Made by a program: the position numbers and the translations under genes. This document shows positions 43,096 to 52,677 of a stretch of 64,000 nucleotides of DNA, piece by piece. Numbering within the stretch: the first letter of the stretch is position 1; each line of letters begins with the position of its first letter. The notes beneath the pieces were generated by a model. The model was given only the letters and a program-made list of their open reading frames with translations. It did not search any database and was not told the DNA's origin. This stretch comes from Chloroflexota bacterium (GTDB lineage Bacteria > Chloroflexota > Dormibacteria > Dormibacterales > Dormibacteraceae). The stretch spans positions 1 through 64,000 of the forward strand of contig VBIW01000034.1 in the NCBI GenBank assembly GCA_005880915.1, given 5' to 3'.

Positions 43096-43872
43096 TCGAG
43101 GATTCCCCGGCCCGCGCCTCAAGAACGGTTAAATCGTTTTCTGGCGCGCGCGGGCGTGGCCAGCCGGCGCGCCGCCGACGCGCTAATCGCGTCTGGCTCG
43201 GTCCGGGTCAACGGCGCGAAGCCGCCCGCGTCCGGCATGGTCATCGACCCGGATGAAGACCGCATCACGGTTGACGGCCGCCTCATCAGGCCGCCTACTA
43301 CGCATCGCCATCTGATGCTGAACAAGCCTCTTGGCGTGATCACCACCTCGCGCGATGAGTCCTCCCGGACAACCGTTCTCGACGTGGTTGGGGAGGAGGG
43401 CATGGGGGGTCATCGGCTTTTCCCTGTCGGCCGCCTTGACGCGGACAGCACGGGTCTGCTTCTGCTGACGGATGACGGGCAGCTTGCCTACCGGCTGACG
43501 CATCCCCGCTACAAGGTGCCGAAGGAGTACGAGGTCGTGGTCGTCGGTGTGCCCACCAGCCGCGAAATCCGGATGCTGCGTGAAGGCGTCCAGCTCGACG
43601 ACGGGATGAGCGCGCCGGCGGACGTCGAGCTCATGCACGCCACAACCGGCGATCGCGATTCGGGCCGCGCCGAGCTGCGGGTCGTAATTCGCGAGGGCCG
43701 GCACCGCCAGGTCCGGCGCATGGTGCAAGCGGTCGGGCACAAGGTCCAGTCACTGCGGCGGACCGCATACGGCCCGCTGAGGCTCGGCCGCCTCAAGACC
43801 GGTGGCTGGCGCGTGCTGTCGAGTGGCGAGGTCACCGCGCTGCGCCGTGCGACAGGCCTTGACACCGAATGA
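43012..43872 (+). CDS. rluB: Ribosomal large-subunit pseudouridine synthase, RluB/RsuA family
   Basis: An S4 domain (ERLNRFLARAGVASRRAADALIASG) starts near 43123, followed by the RsuA/RluB catalytic domain (MLNKPLGVITTS, FPVGRLDADSTGLLLLT with catalytic Asp, KEYEVVV, REGRHRQVRRM). Three starts are possible: ATG 42871 (333 residues, overlapping scpB), ATG 43012 (286) and GTG 43069 (267). Residues before the S4 domain are encoded by a hairpin element, so the longer forms carry a non-homologous leader. It overlaps cmk by 4 bases. Confidence 0.9.
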   Translation: MRKRAARTSGAPGLKAREGVGRLGAEDPSRIPRPAPQERLNRFLARAGVASRRAADALIASGSVRVNGAKPPASGMVIDPDEDRITVDGRLIRPPTTHRHLMLNKPLGVITTSRDESSRTTVLDVVGEEGMGGHRLFPVGRLDADSTGLLLLTDDGQLAYRLTHPRYKVPKEYEVVVVGVPTSREIRMLREGVQLDDGMSAPADVELMHATTGDRDSGRAELRVVIREGRHRQVRRMVQAVGHKVQSLRRTAYGPLRLGRLKTGGWRVLSSGEVTALRRATGLDTE

Positions 43873-44513
43873 TCGTCACCATCGACGGTGGTGTGGCATC
43901 GGGCAAGTCGGCGGTCGGCCGCCGCGTGGCGGAAAAGCTCGGCCTTCCCTTCATCGATAGCGGCCTGATGTATCGCGCCGTAACTCGACTGGCCGCGGAC
44001 CGAGGCATCGATCCTCATGATGCGGATGCGATGACCAGGCTCGCCGAGTCAACTCCGATTCGGATCGATGGCGAGCGCGTATGGGCTGACGGATTGGAGC
44101 TGACCGAAGGCATCTATGACACCGACTACGCCGATGCGCTGCCGGTCATCTCTGCCACTCCCGGTGTTCGCAAGGCGCTCGTGGAGCAGCAGCGGCGTAT
44201 GGCGCACTCAGGCGTTGTGATGGCAGGCCGCGACATCGGCACGGTCGTGTTTCCGGAAGCCGACCACAAGTTCTTCCTGGTCGCGAGCCTCGACGAGAAA
44301 GTGCGCCGGCGAGCCGCTCAGTACGAGCGGCGCGGCGAGCGCGTGGACGAGGAGTCGATGCGCAAGGAGGTCGTGCTGCGAGACCGCGTTGACTCCAACC
44401 GACCCGTCGCGCCGCTGAGGCCGGCGGAAGACGCTATGGTCATCGACACCGACAAGCTCGAGCTCGATGACGTGGTCGACCGCATCGTTCAGCACGTGCG
44501 TGAAACGAGATGA
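43869..44513 (+). CDS. cmk: Cytidylate kinase
   Basis: 214 residues. Walker A TIDGGVASGKSAVGR, FIDSGLMYRAVT, VMAGRDIGTVVFPEADHKFFL, RRAAQYERRG and the RDRVDSNRPVAPL lid are typical. It phosphorylates CMP/dCMP. The cmk-plsC order after scpAB-rluB is common in Gram-positive bacteria. Confidence 0.96.
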   Translation: MIVTIDGGVASGKSAVGRRVAEKLGLPFIDSGLMYRAVTRLAADRGIDPHDADAMTRLAESTPIRIDGERVWADGLELTEGIYDTDYADALPVISATPGVRKALVEQQRRMAHSGVVMAGRDIGTVVFPEADHKFFLVASLDEKVRRRAAQYERRGERVDEESMRKEVVLRDRVDSNRPVAPLRPAEDAMVIDTDKLELDDVVDRIVQHVRETR

Positions 44514-45214
44514 TCTACGTCCTCCTCCGCGCGTTCATGCGCTTCGTCACCCGGGCCTACCTGGTCGGACTCTTCAAGGTCGAAGGCGTAGAGAACGTGC
44601 CACGCGCGGGGCCGTTAATCGTTTGCCCGAACCATTTCGGCACGCTGGATCCACCGATGGTGCCGGCGTTCCTGCCGCGAGCCGATTCGTGGAACATGGC
44701 CAAGGTCGAGTACTTCCGCAAGCCGATCACGAGATTTTTGTTCACGTGCTACCACGCGTTCCCTGTGGTGCGGCACACCGCCGACCGCGCCGCTTTGCGG
44801 CGTTCATTCGACCTGTTGAAGGCCGGTCACGTGGTAATCCTGTACCCGGAAGGCACCCGAGTCGACGCAGGCATGCTTGCAGTGCCCGAGTCGGGCGCGG
44901 GCTTCATCGCTCAGAAATGCGGATGTCCTGTGCTCCCCGTCGCTCTGACCGGGACCCGCGAGTGCCTCCCGAAAGGCAAGCTGTGGCCGCGGCGCGTCCC
45001 CGTGACGGTGCGTTTCGGTAAACCCTTCGTGGTGCTTCAGCGCCGGCCAAGCGGCGAGCGAGTCTCGCATGAAGAGGCGGCCGACGCGATCATGCTGGCG
45101 ATCGCAGAGCTGCTGCCGCCAGAAAAACGAGGCGCCTTCAGCAACATCGAGTCCCTGCGACAGCGTCTCGAAGGAGTAACGACTCCCTCTCCCCTCAGGG
45201 GAGCACTTGATTAG
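44510..45214 (+). CDS. plsC: 1-acyl-sn-glycerol-3-phosphate acyltransferase
   Basis: 234 residues. Acyltransferase motifs are VCPNHFGTLDPPMV (HX4D box), FPVVRHTADRAALRR, VVILYPEGTRV and PVLPVALTGTRE. It makes phosphatidic acid in membrane lipid synthesis. The last codons (TTPSPLRGALD) are encoded by a family B repeat, so the original stop has probably been replaced. Confidence 0.92.
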   Translation: MIYVLLRAFMRFVTRAYLVGLFKVEGVENVPRAGPLIVCPNHFGTLDPPMVPAFLPRADSWNMAKVEYFRKPITRFLFTCYHAFPVVRHTADRAALRRSFDLLKAGHVVILYPEGTRVDAGMLAVPESGAGFIAQKCGCPVLPVALTGTRECLPKGKLWPRRVPVTVRFGKPFVVLQRRPSGERVSHEEAADAIMLAIAELLPPEKRGAFSNIESLRQRLEGVTTPSPLRGALD

Positions 45215-45260
45215 TCCCATCCTGGCCGCGCTTGCGCGCAGGGTTAGGGAGAGGGGCGTG
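45184..45260 (+). repeat. Family B hairpin repeat, copy B4 (long form)
   Basis: CCCTCTCCCCTCAGGGGAG, then a GGCCGCGCTTGCGCGC block as in the copy at 32259, then AGGGTTAGGGAGAGGGGCGTG. It overlaps the plsC stop and separates convergent genes. Confidence 0.8.
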
Positions 45261-45267
45261 AAAAGCC

Positions 45268-46578
45268 CTAACCGATAGCCGGTCGTGCCCAGTCGTCCTC
45301 GACCAGGCTGCCGAGCGCGGGGTTGAAGCAGGCGTCGAACGCCTCCTTCAGCGATTGGGGTGTGAGCCGGGGTGACACCTGGCGGTAGTTCGCCAGGTCG
45401 ACCAGGCGCGCGACCAGCGCGCGCGGGTGCGAGCCGCGGAGCGGCTTCTTGCCGTACAGGTTGTTGAGCAGGTATCCGATCGCCTTCTCATCGAAAGGCA
45501 CCCCCTGGCGGTCGCACTCGAAGCGGAGGATGCGGCCGAACGCCTCGGGGGTTGGGTTTCCGATTCCGATCTTGTACGCCATGCGCCGGAGGAACGCCTC
45601 ATCGACCAGCTCCGTGGGGGACAGGTTGGTCGAGAAGACGACCTGGCAGAGGAACGGCAGCTCGATCTTGCGGCCCGAGGCCGAGAGATCGAGATAGTCG
45701 ATCTTCTTTTCCATCGGGACGATGAAGCGGTTGAGCAGTCGCATCGGGGGCACTTCCTGTCGGCCGAAGTCGTCGATCACGAAGACGCCGGCATTTGCCT
45801 TCCACTGGAGTGGCGCCTCGTAGTAGCGGTTCTGCGGGTCGTACGTAAGGTCGAGCTGCTGCAGCTTGAGCTCGCCACCGGCGGTCACGACCGGGCGCTC
45901 GACCTTCACGAGCCGCCGGTCGACCGGCTGCTCACCCTCTGCGACCTTGTGATAGACCGGGTCGATCACGCGGACGATCTCGTCGCCCAGCGCGACTGCG
46001 TGGGGGATCTCGATCGGCGCGCCCATCAGGAGCGCCATGCGCTCGGTGATGGTGCTCTTGCCGTTGCCGGGGGCGCCGAAGATGAACAGCGAGGCGCGCG
46101 AAACCATGGCCCCGCCGATCTGGTCGATGATGTGCTGCTCCAGCTCGAGCTCGCCCAGGGCCTTCTTCAGCTGCGCGTCGGTCACCGGCGATTTGCCGCT
46201 GACCTGCGAGCGGATCAGCGCGAGGTAGTCCTCGAAGTTGATCGGGCACGGGCCGAGGTAGCGCGTCTGAACCGCGGACATCTCGGCCGCGCGCTGGCGT
46301 CCGGCGCCCGAGATGGCGTAGTTCATCTTGACCGGGTAGGGGCGCCCCTCCAGCCCGGGGTCGTTCGAAACGCCGCGCGTGTCCATGAGCTGGTTCTTCT
46401 CGAACTCGTCGATGAGGGGCGAGAAGGTCTCGAAGGGAAGACCAAGCCGCTGCTCGAGAGCGGAACCGGTCAGCTGGTCGGCGAAGGCAAGCGTCCTGAG
46501 CAAGAGGCTTGCGACCAGGTCACGTCGAACGTGAAGGTCTTCGAGCCGCCTGGGAGCCTCGATCGCCCCGGTTACCAT
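45268..46578 (-). CDS. AAA ATPase with N-terminal winged-helix-like region, unknown function
   Basis: ATG at 46578 gives 436 residues. A GTG at 46587 adds three, but a -10 box (46588-46593) abuts it. Residues 20-75 look helical/winged-helix. Walker A GAPGNGKST is at 168-176, Walker B is FVIDDFGRQ, and sensor 1 is VVFSTNLSP. Arg-finger-like FLRRMAYKIGIG and a helical C-terminal lid follow. Resembles uncharacterised predicted AAA ATPases; the substrate is unknown. It is divergent from the DnaQ-DinG helicase. Confidence 0.82.
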   Translation of the reverse strand: MVTGAIEAPRRLEDLHVRRDLVASLLLRTLAFADQLTGSALEQRLGLPFETFSPLIDEFEKNQLMDTRGVSNDPGLEGRPYPVKMNYAISGAGRQRAAEMSAVQTRYLGPCPINFEDYLALIRSQVSGKSPVTDAQLKKALGELELEQHIIDQIGGAMVSRASLFIFGAPGNGKSTITERMALLMGAPIEIPHAVALGDEIVRVIDPVYHKVAEGEQPVDRRLVKVERPVVTAGGELKLQQLDLTYDPQNRYYEAPLQWKANAGVFVIDDFGRQEVPPMRLLNRFIVPMEKKIDYLDLSASGRKIELPFLCQVVFSTNLSPTELVDEAFLRRMAYKIGIGNPTPEAFGRILRFECDRQGVPFDEKAIGYLLNNLYGKKPLRGSHPRALVARLVDLANYRQVSPRLTPQSLKEAFDACFNPALGSLVEDDWARPAIG

Positions 46579-46587
46579 CGGGCGCAC

Positions 46588-46593
46588 ATATTA
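46588..46593 (-). promoter_or_regulatory. Probable -10 box of the AAA ATPase gene
   Basis: TAATAT on the minus strand, 9 bases before the ATG at 46578. GTCTTG about 17 bases upstream is a poor -35. Pattern of a leaderless transcript. Confidence 0.5.
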
Positions 46594-46635
46594 CAGTTCG
46601 GGACTCACATCAAGACCTGTTTGGGGAGGCGTTCG

Positions 46636-46641
46636 TAATAT
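46636..46641 (+). promoter_or_regulatory. Probable -10 box of the DnaQ-DinG gene
   Basis: TAATAT on plus, 10 bases before the TTG start at 46652, with no Shine-Dalgarno sequence between. It is paired back-to-back with the minus-strand box at 46588-46593. Confidence 0.5.
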
Positions 46642-46651
46642 CGCTGAAACC

Positions 46652-49363
46652 TTGCCGGAGTACGCAGCCCTGGACCTGGAGACCACCGGTCTCGACCCCT
46701 CGCGGGACCGAGTCATCGAAGTCGGCGCTGTCGCCTTCACCTCCGACCACGTCACCTCGACCCTGGAGCAGCTCGTCGATCCTGGCCGCGCCGTTCCCGA
46801 GACCGTCCTCCGCCTGACCGGGATCAGGCAGGAGGAGCTTCGCGGAGCCGCCAGCGCGGAGGCCGCCCTGGGCCGCCTTGCGGAGTTCATCCAGGGGCGC
46901 CAGCCCGTCGGCCACGGGGCGCGGCTGGACGTAGAGTTTCTCGAGGCAGCTGGGCTCTGGGACCCAGATCAGGAGATCCTCGACACCCTGGACATCGCCC
47001 GGATCCTGCTGCCCAGCGCCGCAAGCCACAGCCTGCCCCTGCTCTCGACCGAGATGGGGTTCAACCAACCGCGGCCGCACCGCGCCCTCGACGATGCCGA
47101 CGCGACGCGCCAGCTCCTGCTGCGCCTGCGCGACGAAGCGGTCGCCCTGGACGAGGGCTTGAAAGAGTCGATGCTGGCCCTGGTCGCGGCCTATCCATGG
47201 TCGGTGGCGCGCTTTTTCGCCGACGCTTTGAGCGCCCCAAACCCGAACCCCGAGCCCGAGACCACGGTGCATCCCAAGCCGGCCGGCCGCAAGAGGTCGA
47301 CCGAAACGCCGCCCGACGACCCCAACGCCGTCGCCGCCCTGCTCGGACCTGAAGGGCCGCTCGCCAACGTGCTGCCCGGCTACGAGCACCGCGAGTCGCA
47401 GATGCAGATGCTCTTGGCGGTGGCGCAGATCCAATCGAGGGGGGGGACGCTCGTGGTGGAGGCGGGCACAGGCACCGGCAAGAGCCTTGCCTACCTCGTG
47501 CCCTCGATCGCGCGCGCGGTCCGGCATCGCGAGCGCGTCCTGGTCTCGACCAACACGCACACGCTGCAGGAACAGCTGATGAGCAAGGACCTGCCGGCCT
47601 TGCGCGAATGGCTTCCGTGGAACTTCAAGGCGAACCTCCTGAAGGGCCGCTCCAACTACGTGTCGCTGCGTCGGTGGCGCCGCTTCCTGGCCGAGCCGTG
47701 CAGGGACCCGGAGGAGCTGATGTTCAAGCTCAAGGTCCTCCTCTGGCTGAACACGACGGAGAGTGGCGATCGCTCCGAGCTCCGCCTCTACGGCCGCGAA
47801 GAGGTCTTGTGGACACGCATCGCAAGCGACCCTCTCGACTGCGTTGGGATCCACTGCACGAAGGAGGACTGCTACGTCCACCGCGCACGCGCCGAGGCAG
47901 AGACCGCGGACCTTGTCGTGGTCAACCACGCCCTGCTGCTCGCGGACGCCGAGGTGGGGGGCGGCTTGCTGCCCGAGTACGAGCACCTCGTGATCGACGA
48001 AGCGCACCATCTCGAAGAAGCCGCCACTCGTGGCTTGCGCCAGGAGGTCGACGGACCCGGGCTCCTCGCTTTGCTGGAGCGGCTGTCCAACGGGCTGCTC
48101 GTGGATCTGCAGCGCCAGCCGCATCTCGGCGCGTCTGACGACGCATTCGGCGAGGCGGTCCCGCAAACGGTTTCGGCGGCCGAGCGAGTGCGCGAGCTGT
48201 TCAGGCTGGCTGACGTCTGGGTGGCGGCGCGACTCGGCGAGGCGGAGCGCAGAGAGGAGTCGGTCAGGATCACGCCGGCGCTGCGCGAGGACGAAGGCTG
48301 GACCGGCCTGCGCTTAAGCGCGGAGAACGCGGTCACCGCACTCGCCGCGCTTGACGCGACCCTGCGCCGCGCGGTCGCGGGTGTCCGCGAGTGGCTCGGC
48401 GGCGAGCAGCCAGATCAGGGTATTCGCGAGCTGGAGATGATCCGCGGACGGCTCGAATCCGCGCTCGGCCTGCTCGACGAGGCCGCGCTCCGGCCGGACG
48501 CGAACCGCGTCTACTGGTTCAGCCAGGTTTCGCGCGCCGAGAACCTCCTCCTGCGCGCGGCTCCCATCAACGTTGGCTCGCTCTTGCGCGAACGCGTCTA
48601 CGCCGATCGGCGCTCGACGGTGTTCACATCGGCGACCCTCGCCGTGGGCGGGACGTTCGACTACTTCAGGTCGCGGGTCGGCCTCGGTCCCGAGAGCGAG
48701 GAGATGATCCTCGCGTCGCCGTTCGACTTCTACCACCAGGCCCTTGTGTGCCTACCGACCGACCTTCCGCTGCCCGAGCAGGAAGGGTTCGACGCTGCCG
48801 TCGAAGACATCATTGCCGCAGTGGCCGGGCGCGTCGGCGGACGCACGCTTGCCCTGTTCACGTCGCATCGGCAGCTGCGCGACGTGCACGCTGGGCTCAA
48901 GCAGCGTGTCGACCTCGACGAGGTGCTGATCCTCGGCCAGGGCATCGACGGGCAGCGCCGCCAGCTGCTCAAGACGTTCGAGGAGGCGCCGCGCCCGCTG
49001 CTGCTCGGCACCGCGACGTTCTGGGAGGGCATCGACATCCCGGGCGAGCGGCTCAGCTGCGTGATCGTCGTCCGGCTTCCGTTTCCGGTCCCCACAGACC
49101 CTGTGTATGCCGCGCGGGCGGAGCAGGTGCGCGACCCTTTCTCGCAGCTCGCGCTGCCTCAGGCCGCGCTGCGCCTCAAGCAAGGGTTCGGCCGGCTCAT
49201 CCGCCGCTCGACCGACCGCGGCGCTGTGGTCATCCTCGACAACCGGATCCTGGGCCGTGACTACGGCAAGGCGTTCCTGGAAATCCTGCCCCCAGCCTCC
49301 CGCTACGTAGGTCCAGGGGTTGAAGTGGCAGACAAGGTCGGTGCTTGGTTAGAAGGGGTTTGA
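46652..49363 (+). CDS. dinG: DnaQ-like exonuclease fused to DinG/XPD-family helicase
   Basis: 903 residues, TTG start. The N-terminal DEDDh exonuclease has DLETTGLD (7-14), GHGARLDVEFL and HRALDDADATRQLL. After a linker (about 185-230) comes an SF2 helicase: VEAGTGTGKSLAYL (near residue 272), four cysteines fit for a 4Fe-4S cluster (350, 397, 402, 407), VIDEAHH (near 447), TSATLAVGG and the C-terminal GRLIRRSTDRG motif. It probably unwinds damaged or stalled DNA intermediates. The fusion is common in Gram-positive bacteria. Confidence 0.94.
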   Translation: MPEYAALDLETTGLDPSRDRVIEVGAVAFTSDHVTSTLEQLVDPGRAVPETVLRLTGIRQEELRGAASAEAALGRLAEFIQGRQPVGHGARLDVEFLEAAGLWDPDQEILDTLDIARILLPSAASHSLPLLSTEMGFNQPRPHRALDDADATRQLLLRLRDEAVALDEGLKESMLALVAAYPWSVARFFADALSAPNPNPEPETTVHPKPAGRKRSTETPPDDPNAVAALLGPEGPLANVLPGYEHRESQMQMLLAVAQIQSRGGTLVVEAGTGTGKSLAYLVPSIARAVRHRERVLVSTNTHTLQEQLMSKDLPALREWLPWNFKANLLKGRSNYVSLRRWRRFLAEPCRDPEELMFKLKVLLWLNTTESGDRSELRLYGREEVLWTRIASDPLDCVGIHCTKEDCYVHRARAEAETADLVVVNHALLLADAEVGGGLLPEYEHLVIDEAHHLEEAATRGLRQEVDGPGLLALLERLSNGLLVDLQRQPHLGASDDAFGEAVPQTVSAAERVRELFRLADVWVAARLGEAERREESVRITPALREDEGWTGLRLSAENAVTALAALDATLRRAVAGVREWLGGEQPDQGIRELEMIRGRLESALGLLDEAALRPDANRVYWFSQVSRAENLLLRAAPINVGSLLRERVYADRRSTVFTSATLAVGGTFDYFRSRVGLGPESEEMILASPFDFYHQALVCLPTDLPLPEQEGFDAAVEDIIAAVAGRVGGRTLALFTSHRQLRDVHAGLKQRVDLDEVLILGQGIDGQRRQLLKTFEEAPRPLLLGTATFWEGIDIPGERLSCVIVVRLPFPVPTDPVYAARAEQVRDPFSQLALPQAALRLKQGFGRLIRRSTDRGAVVILDNRILGRDYGKAFLEILPPASRYVGPGVEVADKVGAWLEGV

Positions 49364-49373
49364 GTAAGTCAAG

Positions 49374-49463
49374 CCTCCGCTCCATTCATAGGGAGGTGGC
49401 TCTTCCCCACGTAGTGGGGAAGTACCGCCGCTTGCGGCGGGGATGGGGCAGCGCCGGAGGGGC
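49374..49463 (+). repeat. Family A hairpin repeat, copy A4 (long form)
   Basis: CTCCATTCATAGGGAGGTGG, then CTTCCCCACGTAGTGGGGAAG, then CCGCCGCTTGCGGCGG, then GCGCCGGAGGGGC. It is almost identical to the copy at 55407-55493. The terminal GGAGGGG sits upstream of the rsmI GTG and can act as its ribosome binding site. Confidence 0.88.
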
Positions 49464-49466
49464 TGT

Positions 49467-50135
49467 GTGAACAAGCTCTATGTCGTCGCCACACCCATCG
49501 GCAACCTCGAGGACGTGAGCGCCCGCGCTCTGCGCATCCTCGGCGAGGTCTCCACCATCGCCGCCGAAGACACGAGGGTGACCGCGCGCCTGCTCTCGAG
49601 ACACGGCATCCGCAAGCCGATGGTCAGCTACCGGGCGCCGGTGGAACGGCGTGGGCTGCCTCGCGTCATGGCTGCGCTGGACGAGGGCGACGTCGCGTTG
49701 GTGAGCGATGCAGGTACGCCAACCCTGTCCGATCCAGGTCAGGCACTGGTTACTGCGGCGTGGGCGGCCGGCCACACAGTGGTGCCAATCCCCGGCCCCA
49801 GCTCGATCACCGCGGCGCTGTCCATCGCCGGCTACGGCGGGCCAGGGTTCACGTTCCTCGGCTACCTACCCCGCAAGGCCGGCGAGATGCGCCGCCTGAT
49901 GGAGTCGCTCCGTGACGACTCGCGGCCTGCGGTCGCTTTCGAATCCCCCTTTCGCATCCACAAATCGCTGGGCCTCATCGCTGAATCTCTGCCCGAGCGG
50001 GCCGTCACTGTGACGCGCGAGCTGACCAAGCTGCACGAGGAGGTGGTGCGCGGCACGGCGTCGGAGGTGCTCGCCGCGCTGGGTGAGCGAGCGCGCGGCG
50101 AGTTCACGCTTGTGATCAGCGGCCAGGATCGATGA
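49467..50135 (+). CDS. rsmI: 16S rRNA 2'-O-ribose C1402 methyltransferase RsmI
   Basis: GTG at 49467 ([15 protein letters not shown]) gives 222 residues. An ATG at 49443 would add eight residues encoded by the repeat. Tetrapyrrole-methylase-fold motifs are [52 protein letters not shown] and TFLGYLPRK. Confidence 0.94.
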   Translation: MNKLYVVATPIGNLEDVSARALRILGEVSTIAAEDTRVTARLLSRHGIRKPMVSYRAPVERRGLPRVMAALDEGDVALVSDAGTPTLSDPGQALVTAAWAAGHTVVPIPGPSSITAALSIAGYGGPGFTFLGYLPRKAGEMRRLMESLRDDSRPAVAFESPFRIHKSLGLIAESLPERAVTVTRELTKLHEEVVRGTASEVLAALGERARGEFTLVISGQDR

Positions 50136-50157
50136 TTACGCGCGTCTCGCGCAAAAC

Positions 50158-51918
50158 GTGCGGGATACTGTCCCCGAGGTGATTGAGCGCAGAACCGTCC
50201 TCATCGCGCCCGCGTGGCCCTACGCGAATGGACCGCGACACATCGGCCACGTGGTCGGGTTCGCCGTCCCGGGCGACGTGCTCGCCCGCTTCGAGCGGCT
50301 GCGCGGGTCGCGCGTGCTGATGGCGAGCGGCACCGATGAGCACGGCACGCCCATCACCTACGAGGCCGACAAGAACGGCATACCACCCCGTGAGTTCGTC
50401 GACCGCAACAACGCGTTGATCGTCGACGACCTCGTGCGCCTGGGTGCGACGTACGACATCTTCACGCGCACCACGACAGCCAACCACTACCGCGTCACGC
50501 AGGACCTTTTCCTGAAGCTCTACGAGGGCGGCTACCTGATCGAGAAGAAACAGCTCGGCGCCTTCGACGCCGCCACTGGGCGCACCCTGCCCGACCGCTA
50601 CATCGAGGGCAAGTGTCCGATCTGCGGCTACCCCGAGGCACGCGGCGACCAGTGCGACAACTGCGGCAACCAGCTCGATCCGATCGACCTGATCAACCCG
50701 CACCAGCGGGGCAGCGATGCGCCAGTCGAGTTTCGCGAAACGGAGCACTTCTTCTTCAACCTGCCCGCGTTCGGGGAGCGGCTGAAGGCCTGGATCGAGG
50801 AGCACGACGACTGGCGGCCCAACGTCCGCAAGTACTCGCTCGAGTTCGTGCGCAATCTCAAGCCGCGCGCGATCACGAGAGACCTGGACTGGGGTGTGCC
50901 TGTGCCGCTGCCCGGCTGGGAGGACAACCCGAGCAAGAAGATCTATGTCTGGTTCGACGCGGTCATCGGCTACCTGTCGGCGTCGATCGAATGGGCGATC
51001 CAGCGAGGCGAGCCCGAGGCGTGGAAGGAGTGGTGGCAGAACCCCGAGAGCCGGCACTACTACACGATGGGCAAGGACAACATCACCTTCCACACCGTGA
51101 TGTGGCCGGCGATCCTCATGGGCGCGGGCGACCTGAAGCTGCCGGATGAGATCGTGGCGAGCGAGTTCCTGCACATGGAAGGCCGCAAGTTCTCGACGAG
51201 CCGCGGCCAGGTCATCTACGTGAAGGACGTTCTCGACCGCTATGACGCGGATGCGCTCCGCTATTACCTGATGATCGCGGGGCCTGAGAATCAGGACACC
51301 GACTTCACGTGGTCGGAATTCATCCGCCGCAACAACGACGAGCTCGTCGCCACGTGGGGCAACCTCGTCCATCGCACGCTCGTCAACGCGCACCGCAACT
51401 TCGGTGCAGTTCCAGATCCGGGAAATCTGTCTCCGGCCGACGAGCTCTTGCTGAAGGAGATCGAAGACGCGCTCGGTTACGTCGCCGGGCAGCTGCAGGA
51501 GGCTCGCTTTCAGAATGCGCTGAAGTACGCGATGACGATGGCGTCGAAGGTCAACGTCTACCTCGGCACCGAGCAGCCGTGGCAGACGATCAAGACCGAT
51601 CGCGACCGCGCTGGCACGGTCCTCTACGTCGCGCTTCGCTGCGTCGACAACTTGAAGACGATGCTCACTCCGTTTCTGCCGTTTTCATCGCAGCGGCTGC
51701 ACGCGATGCTTGGTTACGAGGACGTCATCGCGCCGCAGCCCGAGGTGCGTGAGTTCTCCGAGGATGGGACGTCGCACAGGGTGATCACCGGTGAATACGA
51801 GGCCGTCGACCGCTGGGTGCCATCGCGACTGGAAGCGGGCCGCAAGCTGCCCCCGCCTCAGGCGCTCTTCAAGCGCCTCGACGACCTGCCCGAGGAGGAA
51901 CCTCCGGCATCTTCGTAG
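50158..51918 (+). CDS. metG: Methionyl-tRNA synthetase
   Basis: Up to 586 residues. GTG 50158 is the longest start and GTG 50179 is an alternative. Class I signature HIGH in [10 protein letters not shown]; zinc cysteines in [23 protein letters not shown] counterpart is [26 protein letters not shown] and a helical anticodon-binding region ([19 protein letters not shown]) follow. No tRNA-binding C-terminal domain. It overlaps the proposed tatD start. Confidence 0.95.
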   Translation: MRDTVPEVIERRTVLIAPAWPYANGPRHIGHVVGFAVPGDVLARFERLRGSRVLMASGTDEHGTPITYEADKNGIPPREFVDRNNALIVDDLVRLGATYDIFTRTTTANHYRVTQDLFLKLYEGGYLIEKKQLGAFDAATGRTLPDRYIEGKCPICGYPEARGDQCDNCGNQLDPIDLINPHQRGSDAPVEFRETEHFFFNLPAFGERLKAWIEEHDDWRPNVRKYSLEFVRNLKPRAITRDLDWGVPVPLPGWEDNPSKKIYVWFDAVIGYLSASIEWAIQRGEPEAWKEWWQNPESRHYYTMGKDNITFHTVMWPAILMGAGDLKLPDEIVASEFLHMEGRKFSTSRGQVIYVKDVLDRYDADALRYYLMIAGPENQDTDFTWSEFIRRNNDELVATWGNLVHRTLVNAHRNFGAVPDPGNLSPADELLLKEIEDALGYVAGQLQEARFQNALKYAMTMASKVNVYLGTEQPWQTIKTDRDRAGTVLYVALRCVDNLKTMLTPFLPFSSQRLHAMLGYEDVIAPQPEVREFSEDGTSHRVITGEYEAVDRWVPSRLEAGRKLPPPQALFKRLDDLPEEEPPASS

Positions 51919-52658
51919 ACACACACCTCCACCTCGAGGAGCTCGGCAGTGCAACCGAGGTCGTGGAGCAATCGGTGGCCGCCGGTGTGACGCGGCTGAT
52001 CGCGGTGGGGGTCGACCTGGACCGAAGCGCGAGCGCCGTGTCGCTCGCTCACGCTTATGAGGAGGTGTGGGCGGGTGTAGGGCATCATCCGCTGGAACCA
52101 GGAGAGCCAAACCCAATTGCGATGCGCGACCTCGCGCAGGACGAGATGGTCGTCGTCATCGGCGAGATCGGCCTCGACTTCGAACACGTCGGCGGCCCAC
52201 ACCGCGACCTGCAGATCGAGCGCCTGAACGAGATGTTCTCGATCGCGACCGACCTCGATCTTCCGGTCTCGATTCACAACCGGGGCGCCCAGAGCGAGGT
52301 GCTCGCCGCCATCCATGCTCACCCGGGCATCCGCGGCGTCATGCATTACTTCGCGCTCGATTGGGATTGGGCGCAGCGGTTTCTCGAGGCGGGCTTCTAC
52401 CTGTCCTTTGCGGGCCTCATCACGCGACCGAGCCGCGAGTCCTTGCGCGAGGTTGTCAGGCACTGCCCGGCGGACAGGCTGCTGCTGGAGACCGATTCTC
52501 CCTATGGCAATGCGCAGAAGCGGATGAACGTGCCGAACCGGCCGGCGTACCTTGTCGACACGGCGGAGCTCGTCGCCGAGCTGCGCGGCATCGGGATAGA
52601 GCAGCTCGCGGACCAGGAACGCGCCAACGCGATCGCCCTGTTTCAAAAGATGAAGTGA
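51909..52658 (+). CDS. tatD: TatD family metal-dependent hydrolase, probable AUC start
   Basis: 249 residues if started at ATC 51909. The metal-binding DTHLHLEE lies at residues 4-11 of this frame, and downstream motifs are [32 protein letters not shown] and [10 protein letters not shown]. No ATG, GTG or TTG precedes the HxH motif in frame. GTG at 51963 would delete it. A strong AGGAGG (51893-51898) sits 10 bases before the ATC, supporting AUC initiation inside the end of metG. TatD proteins act as DNases or deacylases. Confidence 0.9.
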   Translation: MFVDTHLHLEELGSATEVVEQSVAAGVTRLIAVGVDLDRSASAVSLAHAYEEVWAGVGHHPLEPGEPNPIAMRDLAQDEMVVVIGEIGLDFEHVGGPHRDLQIERLNEMFSIATDLDLPVSIHNRGAQSEVLAAIHAHPGIRGVMHYFALDWDWAQRFLEAGFYLSFAGLITRPSRESLREVVRHCPADRLLLETDSPYGNAQKRMNVPNRPAYLVDTAELVAELRGIGIEQLADQERANAIALFQKMK

Positions 52659-52677
52659 GCGCGCCACGGGCGCCTAA

